From: Microbulbifer sp. SAOS-129_SWC
GTDB lineage: Bacteria > Pseudomonadota > Gammaproteobacteria > Pseudomonadales > Cellvibrionaceae
Length of the DNA stretch: 64,000 nucleotides
Assembly (NCBI RefSeq): GCF_039696035.1
Contig: NZ_CP155567.1
Span: forward strand, 2,041,001 to 2,105,000
Direction: 5' to 3'
In this document: piece after piece, positions 16,155 through 25,119 of the stretch
Layout of the letters: each line of letters starts with the position of its first letter
How positions within the stretch are numbered: the first letter of the stretch is position 1
Program-made: the position numbers and the translations under genes
The notes under the pieces: model-generated
Database searches by the model: none
The model's input: the letters and a program-made list of their open reading frames with translations, nothing else
Told to the model about the DNA's origin: nothing

Positions 16155-16291
16155 GCCGCCTGTATGGCGATGATCCCCGGGGAAAGGTAAGAGCGGAGAT
16201 TTTTGGGCGCGGGCTTTTTTGCGGCTTCCAATGGGAAATCGGCCTGCACTTACCTACAATACGCGGCTATTTCCCCAAATGAGCCGCTGTT

Positions 16292-17707
16292 GTGACCACC
16301 CCCGATACCACCCCCGATGCCACCCCCCCACGCGATTTCCAGTCCCTGCCGCTGCAGCAGGCCCTGCTCAAGAACCTGGAGGACCTCGGCTATGCGCGCC
16401 TGACCGAAATCCAGGCTGCGGCGCTGCCGGCGATTGTGGCCGGGCGGGATGTGATCGGCCAGGCCAAGACCGGCTCGGGCAAGACCGTGGCGTTTGGCCT
16501 GGGCCTGCTGCACAAGCTGCAGGCAGACAGCTTCCGGGTGCAGTCGTTGGTGTTGTGTCCCACCCGCGAGCTGGCGGACCAGGTGGCGCGGGAGCTGCGC
16601 AAGCTGGCGCGGGCCATCCACAACATCAAGATCCTGACCCTGTGCGGCGGCATGCCGTTCGGGCCGCAGATCGGTTCGCTCAAGCACGGCGCCCATATCG
16701 TGGTGGGCACGCCCGGGCGCATCGAGGATCACCTGCGCAAGGGCAACCTGGACCTGGGCGCGGTGGACACGCTGGTGCTGGACGAGGCCGACCGCATGCT
16801 GGATATGGGTTTCCAGGCGGTGCTCGACCAGATTCTGGCGGAACTGCCGCCGCAGCGGCAGACGCTGCTGTTCTCCGCCACTTACCCCAAAACCATCGAT
16901 GCGCTGGCCACCCGGGTACTGCGCGATCCGCTCAAGGTGGAGGTGGCCGCGGCGCACACCCAGAGCACCATCGAACAGAATTACTACCGGGTGGAGAACA
17001 ACGAAGAGCGGCCCGGCGCGCTGTACCAGCTGCTGGCGAGTTTTGATGCTTCCTCCGCGCTGGTGTTCTGTAACACCAAGCGGGAAACCGACGAAGCCGC
17101 CCAGGCGCTGAAGCGCGCCGGCTTTGCCGCGCTGGCGCTCCATGGCGATATGGAGCAGAAGGACCGCGACCGCACCCTGGCCCTGTTTGCCAACGGCAGC
17201 GCCACCATCCTGGTGGCCACGGACGTGGCCGCGCGCGGGCTGGATATCGAAGAGCTGCCGGTGGTGGTGAACTACCATCTGTCGCGCGATCCGGAAGTGC
17301 ACGTGCACCGGGTTGGCCGCACCGGGCGGGCAGGGCAGAAAGGGGTGGCGCTGTCGCTGGTGAGCAAGAAGGAGATCCACAAGCTGGAGCGGCTGGAAGA
17401 GCTCATGCAGCAGAAGATTGAACTGCAGGCGGTGCCGGAGTTACCCCGGGGATTCACGCCGGCACGGCCGGTCATGTCCACTCTGCAGATCGATGGCGGC
17501 AAGAAGCAGAAGGTGCGCGCCGGCGATGTGGTCGGTGCCCTGACTGGCGAAGGCGGCATCGCCGGCTCGCAGATCGGCAAGATCCAGCTGTTCGATTTCT
17601 CCACCTTCGTGGCGGTAGAGCGCCCGGTGGCCAAGAAGGCGCTGGGCAAGCTCGAAACTGGCAAGCTGAAAGGCCGCAAGTTCCGCGCGCGCATTGTGGG
17701 CGTGTGA
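16292..17707 (+). CDS. dbpA: ATP-dependent RNA helicase DbpA
   Basis: A 471-residue DEAD-box helicase used in large ribosomal subunit assembly. Motifs in order: Q motif, A-K-T-G-S-G-K-T, P-T-R-E-L-A, T-P-G-R, D-E-A-D, S-A-T, A-T-D-V-A-A-R-G-L-D and H-R-V-G-R-T-G-R-A-G. The C-terminal domain (K-V-R-A-G-D-V-V-G-A-L ... I-G-K-I-Q-L-F-D-F-S-T-F-V-A-V) is the DbpA domain that binds hairpin 92 of 23S rRNA, which separates it from SrmB or RhlB. GTG start. Convergent with zwf. Confidence 0.95.
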   Translation: MTTPDTTPDATPPRDFQSLPLQQALLKNLEDLGYARLTEIQAAALPAIVAGRDVIGQAKTGSGKTVAFGLGLLHKLQADSFRVQSLVLCPTRELADQVARELRKLARAIHNIKILTLCGGMPFGPQIGSLKHGAHIVVGTPGRIEDHLRKGNLDLGAVDTLVLDEADRMLDMGFQAVLDQILAELPPQRQTLLFSATYPKTIDALATRVLRDPLKVEVAAAHTQSTIEQNYYRVENNEERPGALYQLLASFDASSALVFCNTKRETDEAAQALKRAGFAALALHGDMEQKDRDRTLALFANGSATILVATDVAARGLDIEELPVVVNYHLSRDPEVHVHRVGRTGRAGQKGVALSLVSKKEIHKLERLEELMQQKIELQAVPELPRGFTPARPVMSTLQIDGGKKQKVRAGDVVGALTGEGGIAGSQIGKIQLFDFSTFVAVERPVAKKALGKLETGKLKGRKFRARIVGV

Positions 17708-17770
17708 GCCTGCCGTCCTGTCACCCGCCAACACGCCTGCTCATTGAGCGCTATTAAACGGGCGGCGAGC

Positions 17771-19174
17771 TCAGTGCTTTGCCACCGGGTTGTGCCAGAA
17801 GCTGTCCGCTGCGATCAGTGCATCCGCTGCTTTCGGCCCCCAGCTGCCCGGCGGGTAGGGAATGGCCGCCGGGTGCTCAGCGAGCACCGGGTCTAGCACG
17901 GCCCAGGCGGCCTCGATGGCGTTTTCGTGTGTGAACAGCGCCCCGTTGCCGGCCATGGCATCGGTGATCAGCAGTTCGTAAGGCCCCTGCACATCGGCGT
18001 GTTCGTCCAGCAGAAATAGCTCCCGCTGCTCTCCGATAAACTCGTGTCCGGCGCGTTTGACGCGTGCCGCCAGGGCTATGGCGGCCTTGGGGGCGAGCTG
18101 GAAGCGGATATAGTTGGTGCGGCCATGCTCCGGTGCCGAATCGTCGAACAGCCGCTGGGGCGGCGGTTTCAGTTCCACCAGGATTTCTGCGCCCGATACC
18201 GCGAGGCATTTGCCCGAACGCAGATACCAGGGCACGCCCTGCCAGCGCCACGAGTCGATAAACAGCCGCACCGCGCAATAGGTCTCCACGTCGGAATTTT
18301 TGGCCACGCCGGGTTCCTCGCGGTAACCGCTGTACTGGCCGCGCACTACGTCATCCGCCTTTAGCGGGCGCATGGCCTGAAACACCTTGGCCTTCTCCGC
18401 ATGTACGGCGCCATAGCCCTGATAGGCCGGCGGTTCCATGGCCAGCAGGGCGACAATCTGGAACAGGTGGTTTTCCACCACGTCGCGCAGGCAGCCGGCG
18501 GTCTCGTAATAGGCACCGCGGCCCCCCACACCGAAATCCTCGGCGAGGGTAATCTGCACGCTGGCCACGGTATTGCGGTTCCATATCGGTTCCAGGAACG
18601 AATTGGCGAAGCGGAAATAGAGAATGTTCATGATCGCTTCCTTGCCCAGGTAGTGGTCGATGCGAAAGATCGACTCTTCCCGGAACCGGGAGCACGCAAT
18701 GCGGTTGATTTCGCGCGCGGAAGCGAGGTCGCGTCCAAATGGCTTCTCGATGATGACGCGGGCCTGCTCGGTGAGTCCCACCTGTCCGAGACCCTCGATC
18801 ACACACGCAAACAGTTCCGGTGGTATGGCAAGGTAATGCACGGGGCGCCGGGCGCCGTTCAGGGCCTGTTTGAGTGCGGTGAAGGTACTGGCATCGTTAT
18901 AGTCGCCGGCGACATAGCGCAGGCTGTCGAGTAACTGTTGCAGGGCCTCCGGGTCGTCGACCTCGCCGGCGCACCGGATGCTGTCTTCGGCACGCTGGCG
19001 CAACTGCTCCAGGCTCCATTTAGAGCTGGCGACGCCGACCACGGGCACCTTGAGGATGCCGCGTTTGGCCATGGCGTAAAGCGCCGGAAAAATCATCTTG
19101 TGCGCCAGGTCGCCGGTGACACCGAACAGCACCAATACGTCAGAATTTTCGGTACCGGTTCTGCCAGTGTCCAT
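17771..19174 (-). CDS. zwf: Glucose-6-phosphate 1-dehydrogenase
   Basis: Oxidises glucose 6-phosphate to the lactone with NAD(P)+, feeding the pentose phosphate and Entner-Doudoroff routes. The N-terminal nucleotide motif [10 protein letters not shown] (8-17) and the active-site R-I-D-H-Y-L-G-K-E are intact, and E-K-P-F-G-R-D-L is present. The frame is open to 19309, but the upstream codons give an unlikely Cys- and Phe-rich stretch; the ATG at 19174 yields the normal length (467 residues). Neither pgl nor edd is adjacent, so this copy stands alone; a second zwf elsewhere would not be surprising. Confidence 0.95.
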   Translation of the reverse strand: MDTGRTGTENSDVLVLFGVTGDLAHKMIFPALYAMAKRGILKVPVVGVASSKWSLEQLRQRAEDSIRCAGEVDDPEALQQLLDSLRYVAGDYNDASTFTALKQALNGARRPVHYLAIPPELFACVIEGLGQVGLTEQARVIIEKPFGRDLASAREINRIACSRFREESIFRIDHYLGKEAIMNILYFRFANSFLEPIWNRNTVASVQITLAEDFGVGGRGAYYETAGCLRDVVENHLFQIVALLAMEPPAYQGYGAVHAEKAKVFQAMRPLKADDVVRGQYSGYREEPGVAKNSDVETYCAVRLFIDSWRWQGVPWYLRSGKCLAVSGAEILVELKPPPQRLFDDSAPEHGRTNYIRFQLAPKAAIALAARVKRAGHEFIGEQRELFLLDEHADVQGPYELLITDAMAGNGALFTHENAIEAAWAVLDPVLAEHPAAIPYPPGSWGPKAADALIAADSFWHNPVAKH

Positions 19175-19486
19175 ACCTTGTCGCCTTTTGGTTGTGGGTG
19201 CCAGATGCTGCGCGCATTGAGTCCATGTGAGACTTTCGGTGGCAGAAACAGTGGCAAAAAAGTGACAGAAACAGTGGCAGAAAAATTTCCCGATTGAACA
19301 ATCTGGCACTGCTTGCTCTATATATCCTTCGCCTGCTTCCCTTCCGCCAACTTCTCCTACGATAGACTAACTGGTGTAGATGAATATCGGTCCGTTGACG
19401 CCAGATAAGACCGCCATTCGCCAGTTGATTTTCAGGCCGGGCAAAGTGCGGAACGCGGCGTCGACAAAAAATCGCCAGGAAAATGC

Positions 19487-21916
19487 ATGAAAGCGCGTGT
19501 GATTCTTGCAGCCATAACCCTTGGTGCGGTGTTTGCACTTCCGGTTGCTGCCCAGGAGATTCTGCCATTTCCGCCCAAGCCTTCCGGCAGCACGGCGGCG
19601 CGGACGATACAGGACTCGACCTACAGCCCGCTGTCCGCGGTGAGCCATCTGCCCAAGGATGCGCCCAATATTCTCATTGTGCTTATCGATGATGTCGGCC
19701 CCGGCCAGACGGATACCTACGGCGGCGAGATCCACACACCCACATTGAGCAGAATCGCGCAGGACGGTATCTCCTACAACCGGTTTCATACCACCGCAAT
19801 GTGCTCGCCAACCCGGGCCGCACTGTTAACCGGTCGCAATCACAATCGCGTGGCCAACGGCCAGATCACCGAGTTGGCGAACGATTGGGACGGCTACAGG
19901 GGAATGATCCCGAAGAGCAGCGCGACCGTAGCGGAGGTGCTCAAGGACTACGGCTACAGCACCGCGGCCTGGGGCAAGTGGCACAATACGCCCGCCAATG
20001 AAACGACGGCCGTTGGGCCCTTCGACAATTGGCCGAGCGGCTACGGCTTTCAGTATTTTTACGGCTTTCTCGCCGGTGAAGCGTCACAGTACGAGCCGAT
20101 GCTGGTGCGCAACACGGCCTATGTCGAGCATCCGAAGACGTCCGGAGGCCACAATTATTATCACCTGAGCGAAGACCTCGCCGATGACGCCATCCACTGG
20201 CTGGATCAGCACAAGGCCCTCGCGCCCGACAAGCCGTTCTTCATGTATTGGGCCAGTGGCGCCTCGCACGGTCCGCATCAGGTGCCGAAAGAATGGGCGG
20301 ATAAATACAAGGGCAAATTTGATGACGGCTGGGACAAGTACCGCGAGCGTGTCTACAAGCGCGCCAAGCGCCTGGGCTGGATCCCACAGAGCGCCAAGTT
20401 GACGCCGCGGCCGGCGACTTTGCCGTCGTGGGATTCAATCCCCGCAGACCAGAAGCCGTTCCAGCGCCGCCTGATGGAAGTGTTCGCCGGCTTTACCGAA
20501 CATGTGGACGCGCAGGTCGGGCGTATCGTCGATGAAATCGACCGCCTTGGCTACGGCGAGAACACGCTGATCTTCTACCTCTGGGGCGACAACGGCGCAT
20601 CGGCCGAAGGCCAGAACGGCACGATTAGCGAATTGCTGGCGCAGAATGGTATTCCGACGACCACCGAACAGCAGATCAAAGCGCTGGATGGCCTGGGTGG
20701 CCTCGACGTGCTGGGCTCGCCCAAGACCGATAACATGTATCACGCCGGTTGGGCCTGGGCCGGCAGCTCGCCCTATCAGGGCACCAAGCTCCTCGCCTCC
20801 TATTTTGGCGGCACGCGCAATCCGCTGGCTGTGCGCTGGCCTGCGAAAATCAAGCCCGATTCCACACCGCGTTCCCAGTTCCTGCACGTCAATGACGTGG
20901 TGCCGAGCATCTACGATATTCTCGGTATTACGCCTCCCCGTGTCGTCAACGGCATACCGCAGGATATCTTCGACGGGGTCAGCTTTGCCGGCACCTTCAA
21001 TGATGCTGACGCAAAAGTGGCTAAGCCCACCCAGTATTTCGATATCATGGGCAGCCGCGGAATTTATCACAATGGCTGGATGGCCTCTGCCGTCGGTCCG
21101 CGCCTGCCGTGGCTTGCCGGGACTCCCAAGAATATCCTCCAGTGGACGCCGGACCAGGACCGCTGGCAACTCTACGACCTGACCAAAGACTGGTCGCAGG
21201 CCGACGATCTCGCCGGCAAGATGCCTGCGAAGCTCGCAGACCTGAAGGATCTGTTTTTAATCGAGCTCACCCGCAACAAGGGGCTGCCCGTCGGTGGCGG
21301 CATGTGGATTCCCATCTTTCACCCCTAACTCAGGGTGACGCCGCCCTACACATCCTGGACTTTGCCGGGCCCCATCACACGAATGCCTGAATTTGCGGCG
21401 CCGGCACTTGGTAACAAACACAATGTGGTCAGCGTTGATGTGGATGTGCCGGCCAAGGCGAACGGCGTGATCTACGCGCTGGGCGGTTTCTCCGGGGGGC
21501 TTGCGCTGTATGTGAAGGACGGCGTACTGTCCTACGAATACAATCTGTTCGAAATTCAGCGCACCCACATCAAGGATCAAAATAAACTGCCTGTCGGCAA
21601 GACGAAGATTGAAGTGGAGACGCAGTACGTCGAACGCAAGCCGGCCGGACCGCTGAAGGTGGTACTGAAAGTCAATGGCAGGGAAGTCGCATCCGGTCGG
21701 GTTCCCGTCAGTGCACCGCTCGGATTTACGGCCAACGATGCGCTCGATTTCGGTGTCGATCTCGGCTCACCGGTGTCGATCGAGTACTACGATCAGGCAC
21801 CCTTCCGGTTCAACGGCAGGATACTGGGCGCGCAGGTGAAATACCTCGGTGACGACGCCAAACTGAACGGCAAGGAGGAGCGGCAGATCGAGGGTCCGAT
21901 ACCGGTGGCTGACTGA
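19487..21916 (+). pseudogene. Periplasmic arylsulfatase interrupted by one in-frame TAA
   Basis: Signal peptide (1-22), then a type I sulfatase. Metal residues in V-L-I-D-D-V-G, and the C-x-P-x-R site M-C-S-P-T-R with Cys106, which is converted to formylglycine by a maturase. Codons 1-613 end at TAA 21326-21328 directly after I-P-I-F-H-P. The same frame continues for about 196 codons (to 21916) with the normal C-terminal domain (P-P-Y-T-S-W, R-M-P-E-F-A-A-P-A-L-G-N-K). Homologues have Glu after H-P, so one G-to-T change (GAA to TAA) explains it. No frameshift is needed. A separate GTG at 21335 could begin the second half. Either a recent pseudogene, two-part protein, readthrough or a sequencing error. 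Confidence 0.85.
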
Positions 21917-22155
21917 TCTGCGCCTTCAACTATTTAAATTCGTCGTGTCAGCGTTTAGATCCTCGCGGTGGAAATTCCGCGCAATTGCCCGTGTTTCGGC
22001 GCCCAGGGTTGGAGTTCGCCCGGCACTAGATGCACGTGCCTGCTGAACCCGCGGCCTGCGCAGTTGCCGGGGCGGCAGCAACAGTTTTACTCTAACCACG
22101 CAATACTGTTCGCGGAACATTTCCCCAACGAATTCAGCAAAGGGGCATCAGCGCT

Positions 22156-23109
22156 ATGAAACACGTCAATCTTGGCTCTCAGGGCCTTCGTGTGCCTGCC
22201 ATCGGTCTGGGCTGCATGGGCATGTCGGATTTTTACGGCTCGTCATCGGAAAGCCAGAATCTCCAGGTTCTCGACCGGGCGGCGAACATCGGCTGCACCT
22301 TCTGGGACACGTCGGATATGTATGGCCCGTTTACCAATGAAATTTTGCTGTCCAAGGCGCTGAAAGGGCGCCGCGACCAGATTACCCTGGCGACAAAATT
22401 CGGGATCAGCCGCGCTGAAGATGGCAGCTGGCAGGGGATCAAGGGGGGCGCGGACTATGTAAAGGCGAGCTGTGATGCCTCACTGAAGCGTCTCAACACG
22501 GATTATATCGATCTCTACTACCAGCATCGCGTCGATCCCGATACGCCGATTGAAGAAACCGTGTCTGCCATGGCCGATTTGGTGCAGGCGGGCAAAGTGC
22601 GCTATATCGGCTTGTCCGAGGCGGACCCGGAAACCATCGAGCGCGCGCACGCGGTGCATCCTATCAGCGCGCTGCAGACCGAGTATTCCCTGTGGTCGCG
22701 GGATGTCGAAGCCGCCATCCTGCCGACCATCAAGCGGCTCAATATCGGCTTTGTCGCCTACAGCCCGCTGGGTCGCGGTTTTTTGACCGGGGCCATCCGC
22801 TCGCGCAGCGATCTGCAACCCGGCGACTGGCGTTTGGAAAACCCGCGCTTTACCGAGGAGGCCATCGCGCGGAACAGCCAGCTGGCCGATCTGGTGGCTG
22901 AAATCGCTGCAGAGACCGGGGTCACCGCGGCGCAAGTCGCGCTGGCGTGGCTGCTGTCGCGCGACCTTTCCCTTGCCACCATACCCGGTACGCGCAGCAT
23001 CGAGCGGCTGGAGGAAAACTGGGCGTCGCAGGACGTTGCGTTAACGGGCGAACAGTTGGCGCGGCTTGAATCCCTGATTAATCAGGGCGTCACTGGCGAT
23101 CGTTACTGA
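22156..23109 (+). CDS. Aldo/keto reductase
   Basis: A 317-residue NADPH-dependent (beta/alpha)8 barrel. The catalytic tetrad is visible: Asp and Tyr in D-T-S-D-M-Y-G, Lys in A-T-K-F-G and His in Y-Y-Q-H-R. The C-terminal N-A-D-P-binding block reads I-P-G-T-R-S-I-E-R-L-E-E-N. Belongs to the AKR13-like group (pyridoxal reductase / IolS-like); the natural carbonyl substrate is unknown. The TPR-protein gene follows within 60 nt. Confidence 0.92.
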   Translation: MKHVNLGSQGLRVPAIGLGCMGMSDFYGSSSESQNLQVLDRAANIGCTFWDTSDMYGPFTNEILLSKALKGRRDQITLATKFGISRAEDGSWQGIKGGADYVKASCDASLKRLNTDYIDLYYQHRVDPDTPIEETVSAMADLVQAGKVRYIGLSEADPETIERAHAVHPISALQTEYSLWSRDVEAAILPTIKRLNIGFVAYSPLGRGFLTGAIRSRSDLQPGDWRLENPRFTEEAIARNSQLADLVAEIAAETGVTAAQVALAWLLSRDLSLATIPGTRSIERLEENWASQDVALTGEQLARLESLINQGVTGDRY

Positions 23110-23166
23110 TAAGAAATGGATCTGCGGCTGCTTCGGCAGCCGCGGAGGATGGACGAGGGATTCTGG

Positions 23167-24369
23167 ATGTTGGAACAACGCACCGGTAAAACACTAACGA
23201 GTGAATCTGACCAGGCCGCGCAGTTATACGGCGACGCGCTCGATCTGATTCTGGGGTCGGAGTCCGGTGCGGCGGAAACCCTCGATCGGGCGCTCGCACT
23301 GGACAAAAACTTTGCCTTGGCGGCGGCGGCGCGCTATTACGTGGCCAATGACGTTGGTGAGCCCGATGCCACCGGTTACCGGGATCTGGCGCAACGCGCG
23401 GCATTGACGGCGAGCGATTGGGAGCGCGAGCATGTGGAAGTGCTGGTCGGCCTGATAGACGAACCCGGCGCTACCCGGGAAAAGGCCGAAGCCTATCTGC
23501 GCGAAACCCCCGGCGACCTGTTGGTGATGTCCCAGCTGGCGGGCACCCTGTTTTTCTACGGCGGGCCCACCAAGCTGGAAACCGTTCTGGGTATTTTCGA
23601 AGCCGCAGAATCCGTATTGGGGGACGACTGGGCTTTCCTGGCGCGGCTGGGGTTTGCCGCCAGTGAAGCCGGCCAATACCAGCGCGCCAGGCAGCTGATC
23701 GAGCGCGCGCTGCAGATGCGGCCGCAGGCACTCTACTCGATCCATGCGCTGGCCCATCTGCTGCACGATGAAGGCGCGGCCGAAGAGTCGGCAACGCTGT
23801 TGCGCGACTGGCTCGCCAAGCACGAGGACACTGCGCGCGCAGGGCAGATGTTCGGGCACGTGCACTGGCATCTCGCGCTGGATGAGTGGCAGATGGGCGA
23901 GCGCGACGCGGCGATGCGGCGTTACCTGGAATTCAGCGCGCCCGCCACCACGACCTGTGGCCCGATCCTGACGCTGGCGGATTGCGGCGGCTTCCTGCTC
24001 CGCGAGTACCTGAAAAGCGGCCAGCCGCTTCCGCTGCGCGACGATGTGCTCGCGCATATCGAGCGCGTGTGGGGAATGATCGGGCACCCGTTTATCGCCC
24101 TGCATGTGGCCGGGCTGTATGCCTCGGCGGGGGACCTGGCCGGGCTCGAGCGCTGTGCGAAGGCGATTGCGGATACGCCCGCAGGGCCGAACCGGGATAC
24201 TTCGCTGAAACTGGTGTCCGCGCTCAGCGATTATGTCTCGGGGCAATTTCCGCACTCGGTGCAGACGCTGGCCACCCTGTCCCGGGGCGCACGCATCGGT
24301 ATTGGCGGCAGTCATGTCGAGAGAATACTCGTCGATCTGCTCGAACAAAGCGCCACCGCGCGCGCCTGA
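23167..24369 (+). CDS. Tetratricopeptide-repeat protein, TTC38-like
   Basis: About 400 residues, all helical, with paired-helix repeats through the length (for example Y-Q-R-A-R-Q-L-I-E-R-A-L-Q-M-R-P-Q-A). The middle (A-L-A-H-L-L-H-D-E-G and H-V-H-W-H-L-A-L-D-E-W-Q-M-G) resembles the TTC38 family, thought to be a scaffold. The ATG at 23167 is preferred because GAGGG lies 7 nt upstream; in-frame ATGs at 23116 and 23149 lack this. No signal peptide. Probably co-transcribed with the aldo/keto reductase. Confidence 0.75.
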   Translation: MLEQRTGKTLTSESDQAAQLYGDALDLILGSESGAAETLDRALALDKNFALAAAARYYVANDVGEPDATGYRDLAQRAALTASDWEREHVEVLVGLIDEPGATREKAEAYLRETPGDLLVMSQLAGTLFFYGGPTKLETVLGIFEAAESVLGDDWAFLARLGFAASEAGQYQRARQLIERALQMRPQALYSIHALAHLLHDEGAAEESATLLRDWLAKHEDTARAGQMFGHVHWHLALDEWQMGERDAAMRRYLEFSAPATTTCGPILTLADCGGFLLREYLKSGQPLPLRDDVLAHIERVWGMIGHPFIALHVAGLYASAGDLAGLERCAKAIADTPAGPNRDTSLKLVSALSDYVSGQFPHSVQTLATLSRGARIGIGGSHVERILVDLLEQSATARA

Positions 24370-24432
24370 ACCCGGGAATACAAACCACGATGACTATGGC
24401 GTTGAGGCGCCGCGGCCAGGCCCCGGCAAACG

Positions 24433-25119
24433 ATGCATGACGCCCTGATTGAGGCGCGCGATCTCGGCCGCTCCTACCACAACGGCCGCGAACAGATCAG
24501 CGTGCTGCGCGGGTTGTCCCTCGAGCTGCGCCGCGGCGAGGCGGTGGCGGTGATCGGGCCTTCGGGCTCGGGCAAGAGTACGCTGCTGAACCTGCTCAAC
24601 GGTCTGCTGGCGCCCGACGCCGGCCTGCTGCGGGTATTCGGCCGCGCGCATTCCGAGCTGGATGACAACGCCTGGGCCGAACTGCGCCGCACCCGTATCG
24701 CCACGCTGTTCCAGGACGGCAACCTGATTCCCACCCTGACCGTAACCCGCAATATCGCCTTTCGCGCCGGCCTGGCCGGCCTGCAGCGGCACGACGGCGA
24801 GGCGCTGCTGGAGCGCCTGGGTATTGCCGACACCGCGCAGCGCTATCCCGATCAGCTTTCCGGTGGCCAGCGACAGCGGGCCGCGCTGGCCTGCGCCTTC
24901 GTGATGCAGCCGCAACTGATGCTCGCCGACGAGCCCACCGGCAGCCTCGATTACGCCACGGCGCAACGGGTCGCGCCGCTGTTCTTCGAGGCGATCCGCG
25001 AGCGCGGGCTGGGCGCGCTGATCGTCACCCATAACCCGGAGCTGGCCCAGCGCTGCGACCGGATTCTCGAATTGCGCGAAGGAGCCCTACACCCATGGGA
25101 CTCGGCAGCGTCTTCCTGA
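24433..25119 (+). CDS. ABC transporter ATP-binding protein (MacB/LolD type)
   Basis: A 228-residue ATPase. Walker A G-P-S-G-S-G-K-S-T (44-52), Q-loop F-Q-D-G-N-L-I-P, signature L-S-G-G-Q-R-Q-R, Walker B L-M-L-A-D-E-P-T-G-S-L-D and H-loop V-T-H-N are complete. The LolD/MacB-type signature fits a transporter that moves lipoproteins or other periplasmic cargo by mechanotransmission rather than across the inner membrane. Its last 25 bases overlap the permease gene. Confidence 0.93.
   Translation: MHDALIEARDLGRSYHNGREQISVLRGLSLELRRGEAVAVIGPSGSGKSTLLNLLNGLLAPDAGLLRVFGRAHSELDDNAWAELRRTRIATLFQDGNLIPTLTVTRNIAFRAGLAGLQRHDGEALLERLGIADTAQRYPDQLSGGQRQRAALACAFVMQPQLMLADEPTGSLDYATAQRVAPLFFEAIRERGLGALIVTHNPELAQRCDRILELREGALHPWDSAASS

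Noticed and set aside
21320..21340. Frameshift explaining the split sulfatase
   Set aside because: Both halves are in the same frame; a single in-frame TAA separates them, so a nonsense codon is the simpler reading.
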